Assembly: GCA_001411745.2 (NCBI GenBank)
Contig: LIQB01000004.1
Span: 248,001 to 312,000, forward strand
Direction: 5' to 3'
From: Psychrobacter glacincola
Lineage (GTDB): Bacteria; Pseudomonadota; Gammaproteobacteria; Pseudomonadales; Moraxellaceae
DNA length: 64,000 nucleotides
Of the stretch, positions 9,923-19,074 are shown one piece after another. The position numbers and the translations under genes were made by a program. Below the pieces are notes generated by a model. That model saw only the letters and a list, made by a program, of their open reading frames with translations, ran no database searches and was not told the origin of the DNA. Numbering within the stretch: position 1 is the stretch's first letter; each line of letters opens with the position of its first letter.

Positions 9923-10422
9923 AATGGGCTAAAAATGGCTAAACATCGTCAAATAGCGTATCAATGTCTCGATATTATTTGCGCTACTTTCCTTGTTTGA
10001 CGGCAATTTATCTCATTTTTATCACTATTTTTAAAATGAGGACACGACCTAGTCAGCGAAGCTATAGTCGATTCAATTTAAAAGTAGTACGAGGCAACCG
10101 AGTGTAGATGTATATTTAATACTTCAAGCGAGGTTAACGCAGTAATACTTTTAGGGTGGAATGACTATATGAGGTGCTATGAACAGACACTTCATTCTAC
10201 TCGATCGTCGCGACTCACATTCTACAAACCCCTCTTACTAATAGCTATTAATCATAAGCCTGTCACGGATGTTCATATCCAAAGTGCTCGATAATATGCT
10301 ATATTAGCGCCCCTTATTATAGGGTTATTAACGGTTGTTTCTTAATTGGCTTCTTACATTGTTAAAGAGGCCCGACAGCGCGTTTGTGACTATTAAAAAA
10401 ATTATTGAATTTTGAGCCCTCC
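9923..10422. other. Intergenic region between the kinase gene and metN
   Basis: About 500 bases holding one copy of the 107-bp repeat described separately. A long imperfect fold is possible just after the kinase gene, pairing CGTCAAA near 9948 with TTTGACG near 9996. The metN promoter should lie in the AT-rich 10270-10400 part; no convincing MetJ box or SAM riboswitch was recognised. Confidence 0.4.
10063..10169. repeat. 107-bp interspersed repeat with inverted ends, copy 1 (MITE-like)
   Basis: The same 107-base sequence occurs at 27421-27527 with only about three mismatches. The ends are imperfect inverted repeats: TATAGTC opens the element and GACTATA closes it, and AAAAGTA on the left pairs with TACTTTT near the right end. 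It has no reading frame of note. The outermost TA on each side would fit a TA target duplication, as with IS630/mariner-type elements, but this is inference. The copy lies between the kinase gene and metN. Confidence 0.8.
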
Positions 10423-11193
10423 ATGAATGACATGATTGTCTTAAACAATGTGACCAAGAGTTTTTTAAGCGACCGATCAATCAAAGACAAAGATGGCAAA
10501 CCACATTGGTTTACTGCCGTTGAACCGACCTCGTTATCTGTCCAGCAAGGCGAGATCTTCGGCCTAATGGGATACTCGGGTGCCGGTAAGTCTACTTTGC
10601 TACGCCTAATCAATATGCTTGAGCGTCCAGATGCCGGTCAAGTCATCGTCGATGGCACTGACTTGACCACTTTGTCTGCCAGTGAATTGCGTATCGCTCG
10701 GCATAATATTGGTATGATTTTTCAGCAATTTAATCTGATGTCCAATCGTACTGTTTTTGACAACGTGGCCTTTAATTTAACCGTTTCAGGATATCCGAGC
10801 CGCGACATTCATAAACGAGTGATGGATTGCCTAGAGATTGTTGATCTAACAGACCGCGCTGGTCACTACCCTGCGCAGCTGTCAGGCGGACAAAAACAGC
10901 GTGTCGGTATTGCCCGAGCGATTGCCCCAAGTCCTAAAGTATTATTGGCTGATGAGCCAACCAGTGCGCTTGATCCTGCGACGACTCGCAGCTTGTTGAC
11001 TTGTCTACGCGATATCAACGAACAACTTGGCGTCACCATTGTGATTGTGACTCATGAGATGAGTGTCATCCGTAGGCTGTGTGATCGCGCCGCATTACTG
11101 CATCAAGGTCAACTCTTGGAAGTTGCGGATGTGAGAGACGGTCTGATTCAGGCGACCACCCCGATTGGCAAAGGCTTAGTGCACGAAGACTAA
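10423..11193 (+). CDS. metN: MetN, methionine ABC importer ATPase lacking the regulatory domain
   Basis: ATPase subunit of the D/L-methionine importer. Walker A GYSGAGKST, Q-loop FQQFNL, signature LSGGQKQR, Walker B VLLADEPTSALD and switch His in VTHEMS are all present. At about 256 residues it ends soon after the nucleotide-binding domain, whereas E. coli MetN has 343 residues with a C-terminal NIL (ACT-like) domain that binds methionine for transinhibition; that domain is absent. The ATG at 10423 was preferred to a TTG at 10405; an ATG at 10432 is also possible. metI and metQ follow. Confidence 0.9.
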   Translation: MNDMIVLNNVTKSFLSDRSIKDKDGKPHWFTAVEPTSLSVQQGEIFGLMGYSGAGKSTLLRLINMLERPDAGQVIVDGTDLTTLSASELRIARHNIGMIFQQFNLMSNRTVFDNVAFNLTVSGYPSRDIHKRVMDCLEIVDLTDRAGHYPAQLSGGQKQRVGIARAIAPSPKVLLADEPTSALDPATTRSLLTCLRDINEQLGVTIVIVTHEMSVIRRLCDRAALLHQGQLLEVADVRDGLIQATTPIGKGLVHED

Positions 11194-11212
11194 TGAGGCA
11201 GGAGAAATAAAT

Positions 11213-11899
11213 ATGTTAACTGGTAGTGAATTGTCCGCCTCGATAGACAAGCTGTTTGCCCTGCGCAAAGAGATTGTGAACGCGTTTATTGATACATTTA
11301 TTATGCTTGGCATCTCAACGACGGTGGCGATTGTCATCGGTGGGTTGTTTGGCGTATTTTTGTTTTTATCCAGTGATCGACAGTTTTTGCAAAACAAAAC
11401 ATTGTATGGTCTGCTTGGTGGTATCACCAACTTCATGCGCGCTTTCCCATTTGTCATTTTGATGATTGCCATGAGCCCATTTACGAAAGCCATCGTTGGC
11501 ACGGGTATTGGACCGATTGCGGCCTCATTGGTACTCGCCATTGCAGGTTCGTTTTATTTTGCCCGTTTGGTCGAGCAAAACTTACGTGAAGTGCCACGCG
11601 GTATCATTGAGGCGACCGAGTCTATGGGCGCACGTCCCTTGACCATTATTAAAGTCTTACTCAATGAAGCACGCTCAGGACTGGTATTGTCCGTGACGAT
11701 TCTCTGTATCAGCCTGCTCTCTTATTCAGCAGCGGCAGGTATGATTGGCGGCGGTGGTCTGGGGGATTTAGCCATTCGTTATGGCTACTATCGTTATCAA
11801 ACGGAGGTGATGATTTTTATCGTTATTGTCCTATCAGTCATGGTTGTTTCCATTCAAGCATCAGGTAATTGGTTGGCTAACCGTTTGGATAAACGATAG
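11213..11899 (+). CDS. metI: MetI, methionine ABC importer permease
   Basis: 228-residue inner-membrane permease with five hydrophobic segments. The EAA-type coupling loop is visible as EVPRGIIEATESMGARPLTIIKVLLNEA near residues 122-150. It begins 19 bases after metN with a GCAGGAGA ribosome site, so metN and metI form one operon. Confidence 0.93.
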   Translation: MLTGSELSASIDKLFALRKEIVNAFIDTFIMLGISTTVAIVIGGLFGVFLFLSSDRQFLQNKTLYGLLGGITNFMRAFPFVILMIAMSPFTKAIVGTGIGPIAASLVLAIAGSFYFARLVEQNLREVPRGIIEATESMGARPLTIIKVLLNEARSGLVLSVTILCISLLSYSAAAGMIGGGGLGDLAIRYGYYRYQTEVMIFIVIVLSVMVVSIQASGNWLANRLDKR

Positions 11900-12117
11900 A
11901 AAAAAGACTCAGACAAAGTCAGTTAACGCTAATATGAATAATACTCAGGGTTTAATGCCGATTCATCCTAAGCAAAATGCTTGACTTTGTTACTGAGACC
12001 CTTTAATTTTGATACTAACTTAACAGTCGTTAACTTAGCAGCATTACTATCCCTAATGTTGCTTTTTTAATGGCCAGCGTTTGCCCTCCATCCTATCCCT
12101 CTTATTAAGGAAGTTCC

Positions 12118-13077
12118 ATGAAATTAACAGATATCAGCCGTCAGTTAGCGACTGCATTTGCTGCCGTTGGCGTATCAAGCCTAGTCTTAGTTGGTTGCAA
12201 CAACTCATCAGCACCGGAAGCGACTAAAGAGCCTGTTACTGAAGGCTCAACAGCAGAAACTGCCGCTAGCGATATCGATCCTGAGCATACCAAAATCGTC
12301 ATCGGTACCACCGAAGGTGACTTCGCCGATATGGTGCGTAACCAAGTGAAAAGCTCACTGGAAGCGCAAGGTTACGAAGTTGAGCTGATTGCTTTTACTG
12401 ACTATGTACGCCCAAACCTTGCCTTGGCTGAAGGTGATTTGGACATCAACATCTTCCAACATAAGCCTTATCTTGATACCTTCAAAAAAGAAAACAATCT
12501 TGATCTAGTAGAAGTTTTCCAAGTACCTACTGCCCCACTTGGCATTTACTCAGGTAAAAAGACCACGCTTGATGATGTCTATAAAGGCATGAGAGTCTCT
12601 GCACCAAATGATCCAAGTAACTTTGCTCGTGCGCTGGTGATGATGGATGATCTTGGCTGGATCACGCTAAAAGACAATATTGACCCACTAACGGCATCAA
12701 AAACTGACATCTCTGATAACAGCAAATACGATATTGAAATCATTGAGTTAGAAGCCGCTCAATTGCCACGTGCTCGTGATGAAGTCGACTTTGCAGTCAT
12801 CAATGGCAACTATGCCACGGATGCTGGTATCAAGCTGACTGAAGCGCTATTTCAAGAGCCTAGCTTTGCTTACGTCAACTGGTCAGCCATCAAATCAGCC
12901 GATGCTGGCAAAAAATGGGTCGAAGATGTGACCAATGCATATAACTCAGAAGCCTTTAAAAAGTATGCTCATGAAACTTTCCCTGGTTATAAGTACCCAA
13001 AAATCTGGGGCTCTGATCACAGTGCGCACACGGATACCGCAACAAAACCTGCACCTGTAGAAGCTGCTGCTCAATAA
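12118..13077 (+). CDS. metQ: MetQ, methionine-binding lipoprotein
   Basis: Substrate-binding lipoprotein of the importer, 319 residues. A signal peptide ends in the lipobox LVGC, followed by a Thr/Ala/Glu-rich linker and an NlpA-type domain (KIVIGTTEGDFADMV, ALAEGDLDINIFQHKPYLD, NDPSNFARALVMM, DEVDFAVINGNYA). It lies 218 bases after metI and has its own AAGGAAG ribosome site. A strong terminator follows at 13124. Confidence 0.93.
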   Translation: MKLTDISRQLATAFAAVGVSSLVLVGCNNSSAPEATKEPVTEGSTAETAASDIDPEHTKIVIGTTEGDFADMVRNQVKSSLEAQGYEVELIAFTDYVRPNLALAEGDLDINIFQHKPYLDTFKKENNLDLVEVFQVPTAPLGIYSGKKTTLDDVYKGMRVSAPNDPSNFARALVMMDDLGWITLKDNIDPLTASKTDISDNSKYDIEIIELEAAQLPRARDEVDFAVINGNYATDAGIKLTEALFQEPSFAYVNWSAIKSADAGKKWVEDVTNAYNSEAFKKYAHETFPGYKYPKIWGSDHSAHTDTATKPAPVEAAAQ

Positions 13078-13123
13078 GCTCTTAAGCCAAAAGCACTTAA
13101 ATATCGTCTTCGTCCCGATTGTA

Positions 13124-13157
13124 AACGCCCATTGCTAGATAGTGATGGGCGTTTTTT
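13124..13157 (+). terminator. Rho-independent terminator after metQ
   Basis: A 9-bp stem, AACGCCCAT pairing with ATGGGCGTT, with a 12-base loop and a run of T directly after it, 47 bases past the metQ stop. Confidence 0.85.
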
Positions 13158-13378
13158 ATGGACTCGATTTTACGATTTTTATTTTTTAACCGCTCGCTGC
13201 TGTCTATCAGTTACTAAAAATGACGTTACAGCCTGTTTGTCCTTTGTAGGAAAGCGTCACTTGACCTTTTACTTGCTGCCAATTTTTTCTATAGTGGGTA
13301 AGTTAAATAGAGAGGGTGATCAGAATATTGATGATTCGATGCTCTATCAATAAATACATAAATAACAAGGATAATAAG

Positions 13379-14227
13379 ATGCGTGCTAAAACTTATAATA
13401 TTCGTACTGCTGGACAAGCAAATATTCCGGTACTAGGGCTTGGCACATGGCAATCGACCGGTCAAGATTGTGTTGATGTCGTCAGTCAAGCGTTGAAAAT
13501 GGGTTACGAGCACATCGATACCGCTCAAGCTTATGGTAATGAAAAAGAAGTGGGTCAAGGTATCAAACAATCAGGGGTATCTCGTGATAAGTTCTTTTTG
13601 ACCACAAAGATTTTTCCTGATGATATGAAGTTTGAGCCTGAGAAATTGATTGCCGCCGCCAAACGCTCTTTAGCAGACTTAGATACTGATTATGTTGATT
13701 TGCTACTATTGCACTGGCCGGATGACCGTGTTCCTTTATCTGAAACCATTCCTGCCTTGTGCGAACTACAAAAACAAGGTTTGACGCGCCATATCGGCGT
13801 CTCTAACTTTAATATTGCTAATATCATTGAAGCTGAGAAATATGCTGATGTGCCGATTGTGGTCAATCAGGTTGAGTTTCATCCTTTCATCAAGCAAAAA
13901 ACCTTGCAGACTTTTTTGAATAATCACCACATTCTACTCGAAGCTTATTCACCACTTGCACGCGGGGATGTATTCGATAATGAGATTATTAAAGAAATCG
14001 CTGACAAACATAATGTCACGCCAGCACAGATATCATTGGCTTGGATTCTGGCAGACAAGCATCGTATTGCTATCCCAAAGACTGCTAATCCTGATCATTT
14101 ACAAGGCAACTTAGACGCTATAAAAGTACAATTAAGTGCGGATGATATTGAGAAAATCAGCAGCTTAGCGCGTGCTGATGGGCGCAAAATTAAGCATCCA
14201 GATTACTCGCCTGAATGGGACGACTAA
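13379..14227 (+). CDS. Aldo/keto reductase (DkgB-like)
   Basis: NADPH-dependent reductase of about 282 residues, AKR superfamily, closest in style to DkgA/DkgB 2,5-diketo-gluconate reductases. Catalytic tetrad residues are visible: Asp and Tyr in HIDTAQAYGNEKEVG, Lys in FLTTKIFPDD, His in LLLLHWPDD. The NADP-binding tail has IPKTANPDHLQGNLDA. The ATG at 13379 with AAGGATAATAAG before it was chosen over an upstream in-frame start at 13316. The true substrate is not evident; dkgB is not assigned. Confidence 0.85.
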   Translation: MRAKTYNIRTAGQANIPVLGLGTWQSTGQDCVDVVSQALKMGYEHIDTAQAYGNEKEVGQGIKQSGVSRDKFFLTTKIFPDDMKFEPEKLIAAAKRSLADLDTDYVDLLLLHWPDDRVPLSETIPALCELQKQGLTRHIGVSNFNIANIIEAEKYADVPIVVNQVEFHPFIKQKTLQTFLNNHHILLEAYSPLARGDVFDNEIIKEIADKHNVTPAQISLAWILADKHRIAIPKTANPDHLQGNLDAIKVQLSADDIEKISSLARADGRKIKHPDYSPEWDD

Positions 14228-14280
14228 GTTCTTGTAAGAAACTATCGAAACTTATTAGTACCAAAATTCATGTAAAAAAA

Positions 14281-14307
14281 GAGCCGCTAATAATATATTA
14301 GCGGCTC
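14281..14307. terminator. Bidirectional terminator between AKR gene and ccmE
   Basis: A perfect stem, GAGCCGCTAA with TTAGCGGCTC, around a 7-base loop, flanked by an A run on the left and a T run on the right. It can serve both converging genes. Confidence 0.88.
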
Positions 14308-14332
14308 TTTTACTATGGTATGGACTATATAA

Positions 14333-14833
14333 CTACTGCTGTAGAGTATCCGTCTCATGCACCTTTTCAGCAGGATTATATTGCTCAGAAGGAGGCACTA
14401 CACCGCTACGGTTGTTTTCTTTCATTGATTTGGCTACTTCTGGCGGCATGTAGTTTTCATCATGCTTCGCCAAGACTTCTCCAGCGACAAAAGTATCACC
14501 CTGCATCTTACCTGTGGCGACGACGCCTGAGTTTTCAGCAAATAAATCTGGCAAAATACCTTGATAAGTCACAGGTACTGTCGATTGAAAGTCAGTAATG
14601 GCAAACTCAACGTTTAGTGGATTGTCTTCTGCGCGCTGGACACTACCCGCAACGACCATACCGCCTGCTCGAATACGCTTATCTTGTGGTGCTTCACCTT
14701 GTGCAATCGCGGTAGCATCAAAGTAGTAATCGGTCTGTTGCCCAATGGCATAAAGAACCAATACCACGGCTATCGCCGCTCCTGCAAGCGTAAACATAAC
14801 CCACATCAGTTTTTTGCGACGAACTGCGTTCAT
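14333..14833 (-). CDS. ccmE: CcmE, periplasmic haem chaperone
   Basis: Haem chaperone that takes haem from CcmC and passes it to the cytochrome c lyase. 166 residues: N-terminal membrane anchor near residues 9-30, OB-fold domain, and the haem-attachment motif HDENY with His124 and Tyr128. The C-terminal tail is longer and polar. It is the last gene of the ccmABCDE cluster here; ccmF does not follow, because a convergent aldo/keto reductase gene lies next. Confidence 0.95.
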   Translation of the reverse strand: MNAVRRKKLMWVMFTLAGAAIAVVLVLYAIGQQTDYYFDATAIAQGEAPQDKRIRAGGMVVAGSVQRAEDNPLNVEFAITDFQSTVPVTYQGILPDLFAENSGVVATGKMQGDTFVAGEVLAKHDENYMPPEVAKSMKENNRSGVVPPSEQYNPAEKVHETDTLQQ

Positions 14834-15104
14834 ACCACTACCTCATTGATGAGTCACTGTTTTATAAACTATAGTCAATGCCATACAAATATATAAAACA
14901 GAAAAATTTGAAGAAACTACCATTAGAAAAACGTTCTAAAAATGTCTTTCTAATCGTACTCTTCTAATGGCTATATGGTAGCATTTTTCGGACAAATCAA
15001 TAAGCCCTATAACCTCTGTAGCAGTCACCTCTTTATCAGGTGCTAAGTTACAGATTGAGTGGCTAAAAATTAACGGCTGACGTTAGATAGGACGAACCTA
15101 CTAG

Positions 15105-15326
15105 TTAATTAGGCTGCTTGGTCACAGGCATGGTTGTTTTAGCAGTACGCTGTGCTTGCCGCGCTTGCTGAATGGTCAACTGCTTGATTAAAGCCTGTCG
15201 TTGTCTACGACTATAAATAACAAAAGCCAGCATCATGCCAACGGTAATTGCCCAGCATGACCAAACGAACACGCCATGCTTACCCATGGCAAGAAATTCA
15301 GATACGCTATAAAAGTAAGGCTGCAT
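15105..15326 (-). CDS. ccmD: CcmD, small haem exporter subunit
   Basis: 73-residue single-span membrane protein with one hydrophobic segment near residues 17-37 (VWSCWAITVGMMLAFVIYS) followed by a basic tail (RRQRQALIKQL). It helps release CcmE-haem from the CcmABC complex. Size, topology and position between ccmC and ccmE match CcmD. TAGGA precedes the ATG. Confidence 0.88.
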   Translation of the reverse strand: MQPYFYSVSEFLAMGKHGVFVWSCWAITVGMMLAFVIYSRRQRQALIKQLTIQQARQAQRTAKTTMPVTKQPN

Positions 15327-15370
15327 AATATTTTCCTAGCCGTGATTTTTTTTGGCGACAGTCATTACAA

Positions 15371-16159
15371 TCATTTAGCTTGCCCGCGAATGTATTCTTT
15401 GACCCACGCTTTGCCTTGATCACGATACAAGATAAGGGTATTGGTACGATAAATCGCTAATGTTGCCACTAATAAATAACTACCAATAATCATCAGTAAT
15501 AATGGCATCCACATATCTGCTGACATCTTAGGCGCGGCGGTCAAAGTAAAGGTCGAGCCTTGGTGCAAGGTGTTCCACCACTGTACCGAATACTTGATAA
15601 TGGGCAGATTTACTGCGCCAACAATAGACAAAATGGCGGCGGCTTTACCACGATTGGCAGTATGCTCAAACGCGGCAAATAACGCCATCACGCCCGCATA
15701 CAGAAACGCCAAAATGAGCATAGAGGTCAAACGTGCATCCCAAACCCAGTAAGTACCCCAAGTGGGTTTCGCCCAAATAGAGCCCGTGATTAAGCTAATC
15801 ACACAGAGCAAGAATCCTAGCGGAGCAAGCGCCTGTGCCACTAAGCTAGCCGTTTTTATTTTCCAAACTAAAAAAATGACCCCGAGCACTGCTAAGGCAA
15901 AATAGATGGAAATAGCGATACTGGCAGCGGGTACGTGAATAAAGATAATGCGGTAGCTATTGCCCTGCAGATAATCAGGCGGCGCAAATGCCAAGCCCCA
16001 AACGCTACCGATGAGCAGGCAGAGACCGGCTAATATCGCCAGCCACTTAACCCAAGGCGCAAAGATACGAAAGAACTCCTTGGTACCCACCGTGGTCAAG
16101 AAAACTTGCCAGATGCGTTGCCACAGGCTAGGAGATGAGACATTATTCAGGTTGGGCAT
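15371..16159 (-). CDS. ccmC: CcmC, haem handling membrane protein
   Basis: Integral membrane protein that attaches haem to CcmE. Six hydrophobic segments, the tryptophan-rich haem-handling motif WGTYWVWDARLTSMLIL, and the conserved periplasmic His in FIHVPAA and in QWWNTLHQG. The ATG at 16159 gives about 262 residues, near the family length. A GTG at 16249 would add 30 residues that look unlike a CcmC N terminus, so it was not used. Confidence 0.94.
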   Translation of the reverse strand: MPNLNNVSSPSLWQRIWQVFLTTVGTKEFFRIFAPWVKWLAILAGLCLLIGSVWGLAFAPPDYLQGNSYRIIFIHVPAASIAISIYFALAVLGVIFLVWKIKTASLVAQALAPLGFLLCVISLITGSIWAKPTWGTYWVWDARLTSMLILAFLYAGVMALFAAFEHTANRGKAAAILSIVGAVNLPIIKYSVQWWNTLHQGSTFTLTAAPKMSADMWMPLLLMIIGSYLLVATLAIYRTNTLILYRDQGKAWVKEYIRGQAK

Positions 16160-16400
16160 GGGAATAAACCTATTGGCACAGCGTATTGGTTGTAACCGAT
16201 ATAGCGCATCATGGGCGCGACTACCTGCTAACCTGCTGGCGTTAAACACTGGATAGAATCTACAAGTGATTGTTTGCTTAGTTAACTGACTATTATAGCA
16301 AAATTGCCAGTTTTCAACATGCTGTTAATACAAAGGTTTTTTATAGCGTTTTTTATTACAAACTCCCAATACAGAGAGTTGTACATAACTTATGTCGTTT

Positions 16401-17138
16401 CTAATTCAGCCACGCCATTTTTAACGTCATGGCAATCACCCATGGCATCACCAAAACCGAGATAATACTACCTGCTAATAATAAAGCCAGTATCGGTAAA
16501 CCATTGAGACCAGTGGCAAATAAATCAACCGCTCCTGTGGCAAAAATCAATACAGGCAACTGCATCGGCAAAGCAATCAAAGGCACTAGCACCGCACCAT
16601 TCTTTAATGACAGCGTCAAACTGCTCGCGACCGCTGACAGCATCAACAACATCGGACTGCCGGTCACAATAGAAGCCATCAATATCCACGCCTCAAACCA
16701 ACTAAGCTGAAACAAAGGCACGGCAAGTAAGCTAAGCGCTGCCACAATACCACTACTAAAAATCCAATGGATAACCAAACGAATCAACACCCATAAAGGC
16801 AATGACGCTTTGGCGACGACCAATTGCGCCAACGTGCCATTATCAAGGGCAGGCTTAAACAAACCATCGACACCCATGACCAGTGACAATAAAGCAGCAA
16901 TCCACACCGCCGATACGCCAAGGCGTTGCAATAGCGCAGGCTCGCTACCCACTGCTAGCGGAAATAAGGTGATAATAACCAAAAACAGCACTAGCGGATA
17001 AAGCCACTGCACGGCACCCTGTTGTTTGACTTGCCACTCGCGCCGCCATAACTGCATAAAGCTGATACCGCGCACCGCAGCTAAGTCAGTATTTGAGCTT
17101 TTATTCACTGTTTGTACTGGACCGTCTATTTCTATCAT
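16401..17138 (-). CDS. ccmB: CcmB, haem exporter permease
   Basis: 245-residue membrane subunit of the CcmAB ABC complex, six hydrophobic segments, with the CcmB-type N terminus (LWRREWQVKQQGAVQWLYPL) and LVMGVDGLFKPALDNGTLAQL segment. About 20 additional residues precede the usual start. It lies between ccmA and ccmC in the same direction. Confidence 0.92.
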   Translation of the reverse strand: MIEIDGPVQTVNKSSNTDLAAVRGISFMQLWRREWQVKQQGAVQWLYPLVLFLVIITLFPLAVGSEPALLQRLGVSAVWIAALLSLVMGVDGLFKPALDNGTLAQLVVAKASLPLWVLIRLVIHWIFSSGIVAALSLLAVPLFQLSWFEAWILMASIVTGSPMLLMLSAVASSLTLSLKNGAVLVPLIALPMQLPVLIFATGAVDLFATGLNGLPILALLLAGSIISVLVMPWVIAMTLKMAWLN

Positions 17139-17208
17139 TTATTTGCTCTTCTACGGATGCTTGTGACACTTATACTGAGAGTATGCAAACCAGTATTCAA
17201 ACCAGTAT

Positions 17209-17841
17209 TCAAACCATATAATCGGACAAATCGAGTACTTGATTGGCAACACCAACGGCCTGATGACTGGTCATTAATATAGCGCCGCCTTCATGGGCAA
17301 AATCGCGCAATCTGTCTTCCATTCGCGCTACCATATCGACATCAAGGGCAGTAAAAGGCTCATCAAGTAGCCATAATGGTGTCACCTCAGGGGTCAATAA
17401 ATATAACCGTGCAAGGGTAATGCGGCGGGTTTGCCCAGCAGATAAATGGCTTGAGCTAATCGTCTCAAAGCCTTGTAATCCTACCCAAGTGAGGGCATCA
17501 TCAATATCAGTAACGCTTGGGCTAATCCCATATAAATTTAGCAGAAAGGTCAGGTTTTGCGCGACCGTTAGATTTGGATGTATACCCAACTGGTGCGACA
17601 CATACAAAGGCTGAATAGGTAAATTCGCTACTCCTTGATAATAAACCTCACCGCTTAACACTGGCAATAACCCAGCCAGCTGCATCAGTAAAGTGGTCTT
17701 ACCAGTACCGTTAGCACCAATTAAATGGCAAATGCTACCAGCTGCCAGATTGAGTACTACCCCTTCACATAGAGGGATTTCGCCGCGCTGAACGGTCAGC
17801 TCATCAAGCGCAAGTAAGGCGGTATTCAGAGCTGTCATCAA
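17209..17841 (-). CDS. ccmA: CcmA, haem exporter ATPase
   Basis: ABC ATPase of the CcmABCD complex, 210 residues. Walker A GANGTGKTT, signature LSAGQTRR, Walker B PLWLLDEPFTALD and the switch His in MTSHQ are all present. The short single-domain form is typical of CcmA. It is the first gene of the ccmABCDE cluster, so the operon promoter should lie in 17842-17956, shared with the divergent gene at 17957. Confidence 0.94.
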   Translation of the reverse strand: MMTALNTALLALDELTVQRGEIPLCEGVVLNLAAGSICHLIGANGTGKTTLLMQLAGLLPVLSGEVYYQGVANLPIQPLYVSHQLGIHPNLTVAQNLTFLLNLYGISPSVTDIDDALTWVGLQGFETISSSHLSAGQTRRITLARLYLLTPEVTPLWLLDEPFTALDVDMVARMEDRLRDFAHEGGAILMTSHQAVGVANQVLDLSDYMV

Positions 17842-17956
17842 AACCTCTCATTATTTATTAAGCAGCAGTCAATATTCATCACAAACACAGATGACGTTCA
17901 TGGCATAATACTTTATGCTTACCCCACCCACACAGTATAACAAATTGTCGATTATT

Positions 17957-19006
17957 ATGACCTCAAAACCTATGCAGACTTCAAAAGATAACCAAAATCT
18001 AGATACGCCAGCGCCAACCATAGATGGCTTAGTCGAGGCACAAGTTGCCTTTATGCAGCAATGGCTACGCATGCAAGCTGAACCGCTGTCGAGAGAGGCA
18101 TGGCAATGGTTTGCTGCACAGCCATTGAATAAATATGTCAGTGCCGATAATTTGCAACAGCTGATTAACGACTGGTTACTCAATCAACCGATGACTGATG
18201 TGATACGTAAAGATATTCGCGATATCTTGCATACGATTATTTATCATCCAGTCAATGACAATGTGCCGTTGTCTGAGCTGGTGGATGACACTCAAGTTGA
18301 AACCCTTGCCAACTATGTCGGTAGCCACGATCAGCAACGCAATATCTTGATTCATACACTGGTCGGCAACGAGACTTTTGCCGATTTGCTAACCCAAACG
18401 CTATATCATGCCATTAATGACTTTATGGAAACCACGCTGGATAAAGCCGGCGCTGCTGGTAAACTGATGAAATTTGGGCGCAGCTCTTTTGAAAAAGCGA
18501 CCAATAGAAATCTTGACGAAAAACTGCAGGCGTATTTGCATCGTAATATTAAAGATTTAGCACGCCGCGCAGAAGCCAATGCGCAAGAGCATTTATCAAA
18601 TGACGAAGTCGCGCGATTATTAATCACTGGTTGGGCGCGAATCAAAGACCAGCCTGTCAGTCATCTACAGACTTATCTGCGTGATGAACCTGACAACAGC
18701 AGCATCGATCATATCGAAGCCAGCATTCAGCAAAGCTATAACCGTCTGCGCCAGTCGCCTTACTTACACAGCCTTGTGGCAGCGAGCATCGATACTTGGT
18801 ATGGTAATCATCAGTTAGATACTATTGCGACGGTAGTTTCGAGTCTTCATATTGATGAGCAAGCCATGACTCAATTGAGTACAGCGCTATTACCTGTAAT
18901 GCACGATGCCATTGAAAGCGAGTGGTTAACGGCACATACTCGTGAAATGTTACAAGCGTTTTATGAGCAACCGAATATCAAAAAAGGCTTAGCATTTAAT
19001 GCCTAG
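17957..19006 (+). CDS. Uncharacterised helical protein
   Basis: About 349 residues, almost entirely predicted helix, soluble, with no signal peptide or membrane segment. No catalytic motif was recognised. A Gly/Lys-rich segment (KAGAAGKLMKFGRSSFEKATN) near the middle is the most distinctive part. It is divergent from ccmA and is followed 68 bases later by another uncharacterised gene on the same strand, so the two may be co-transcribed. ATG 17957 was chosen; an in-frame ATG at 17915 would add 14 residues. Similar proteins probably exist across Moraxellaceae but this was not checked. Confidence 0.75.
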   Translation: MTSKPMQTSKDNQNLDTPAPTIDGLVEAQVAFMQQWLRMQAEPLSREAWQWFAAQPLNKYVSADNLQQLINDWLLNQPMTDVIRKDIRDILHTIIYHPVNDNVPLSELVDDTQVETLANYVGSHDQQRNILIHTLVGNETFADLLTQTLYHAINDFMETTLDKAGAAGKLMKFGRSSFEKATNRNLDEKLQAYLHRNIKDLARRAEANAQEHLSNDEVARLLITGWARIKDQPVSHLQTYLRDEPDNSSIDHIEASIQQSYNRLRQSPYLHSLVAASIDTWYGNHQLDTIATVVSSLHIDEQAMTQLSTALLPVMHDAIESEWLTAHTREMLQAFYEQPNIKKGLAFNA

Positions 19007-19074
19007 TCATTTACTGTCTTGATGCATTTGTCTCAATTTTCCATCTCATTCATTTATTTGACAGCACCATACTT

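Noticed and set aside
10063-10169. tRNA or structured RNA gene inside the 107-bp repeat
   Set aside because: No cloverleaf or known RNA motif could be drawn; the inverted ends and two-copy pattern fit a mobile repeat better.
10270-10422. SAM riboswitch or MetJ boxes before metN
   Set aside because: No AGACGTCT-type boxes and no recognisable SAM aptamer core were seen.
13132-13353. 73-codon frame after metQ
   Set aside because: It starts inside the metQ terminator hairpin, so it is unlikely to be translated.
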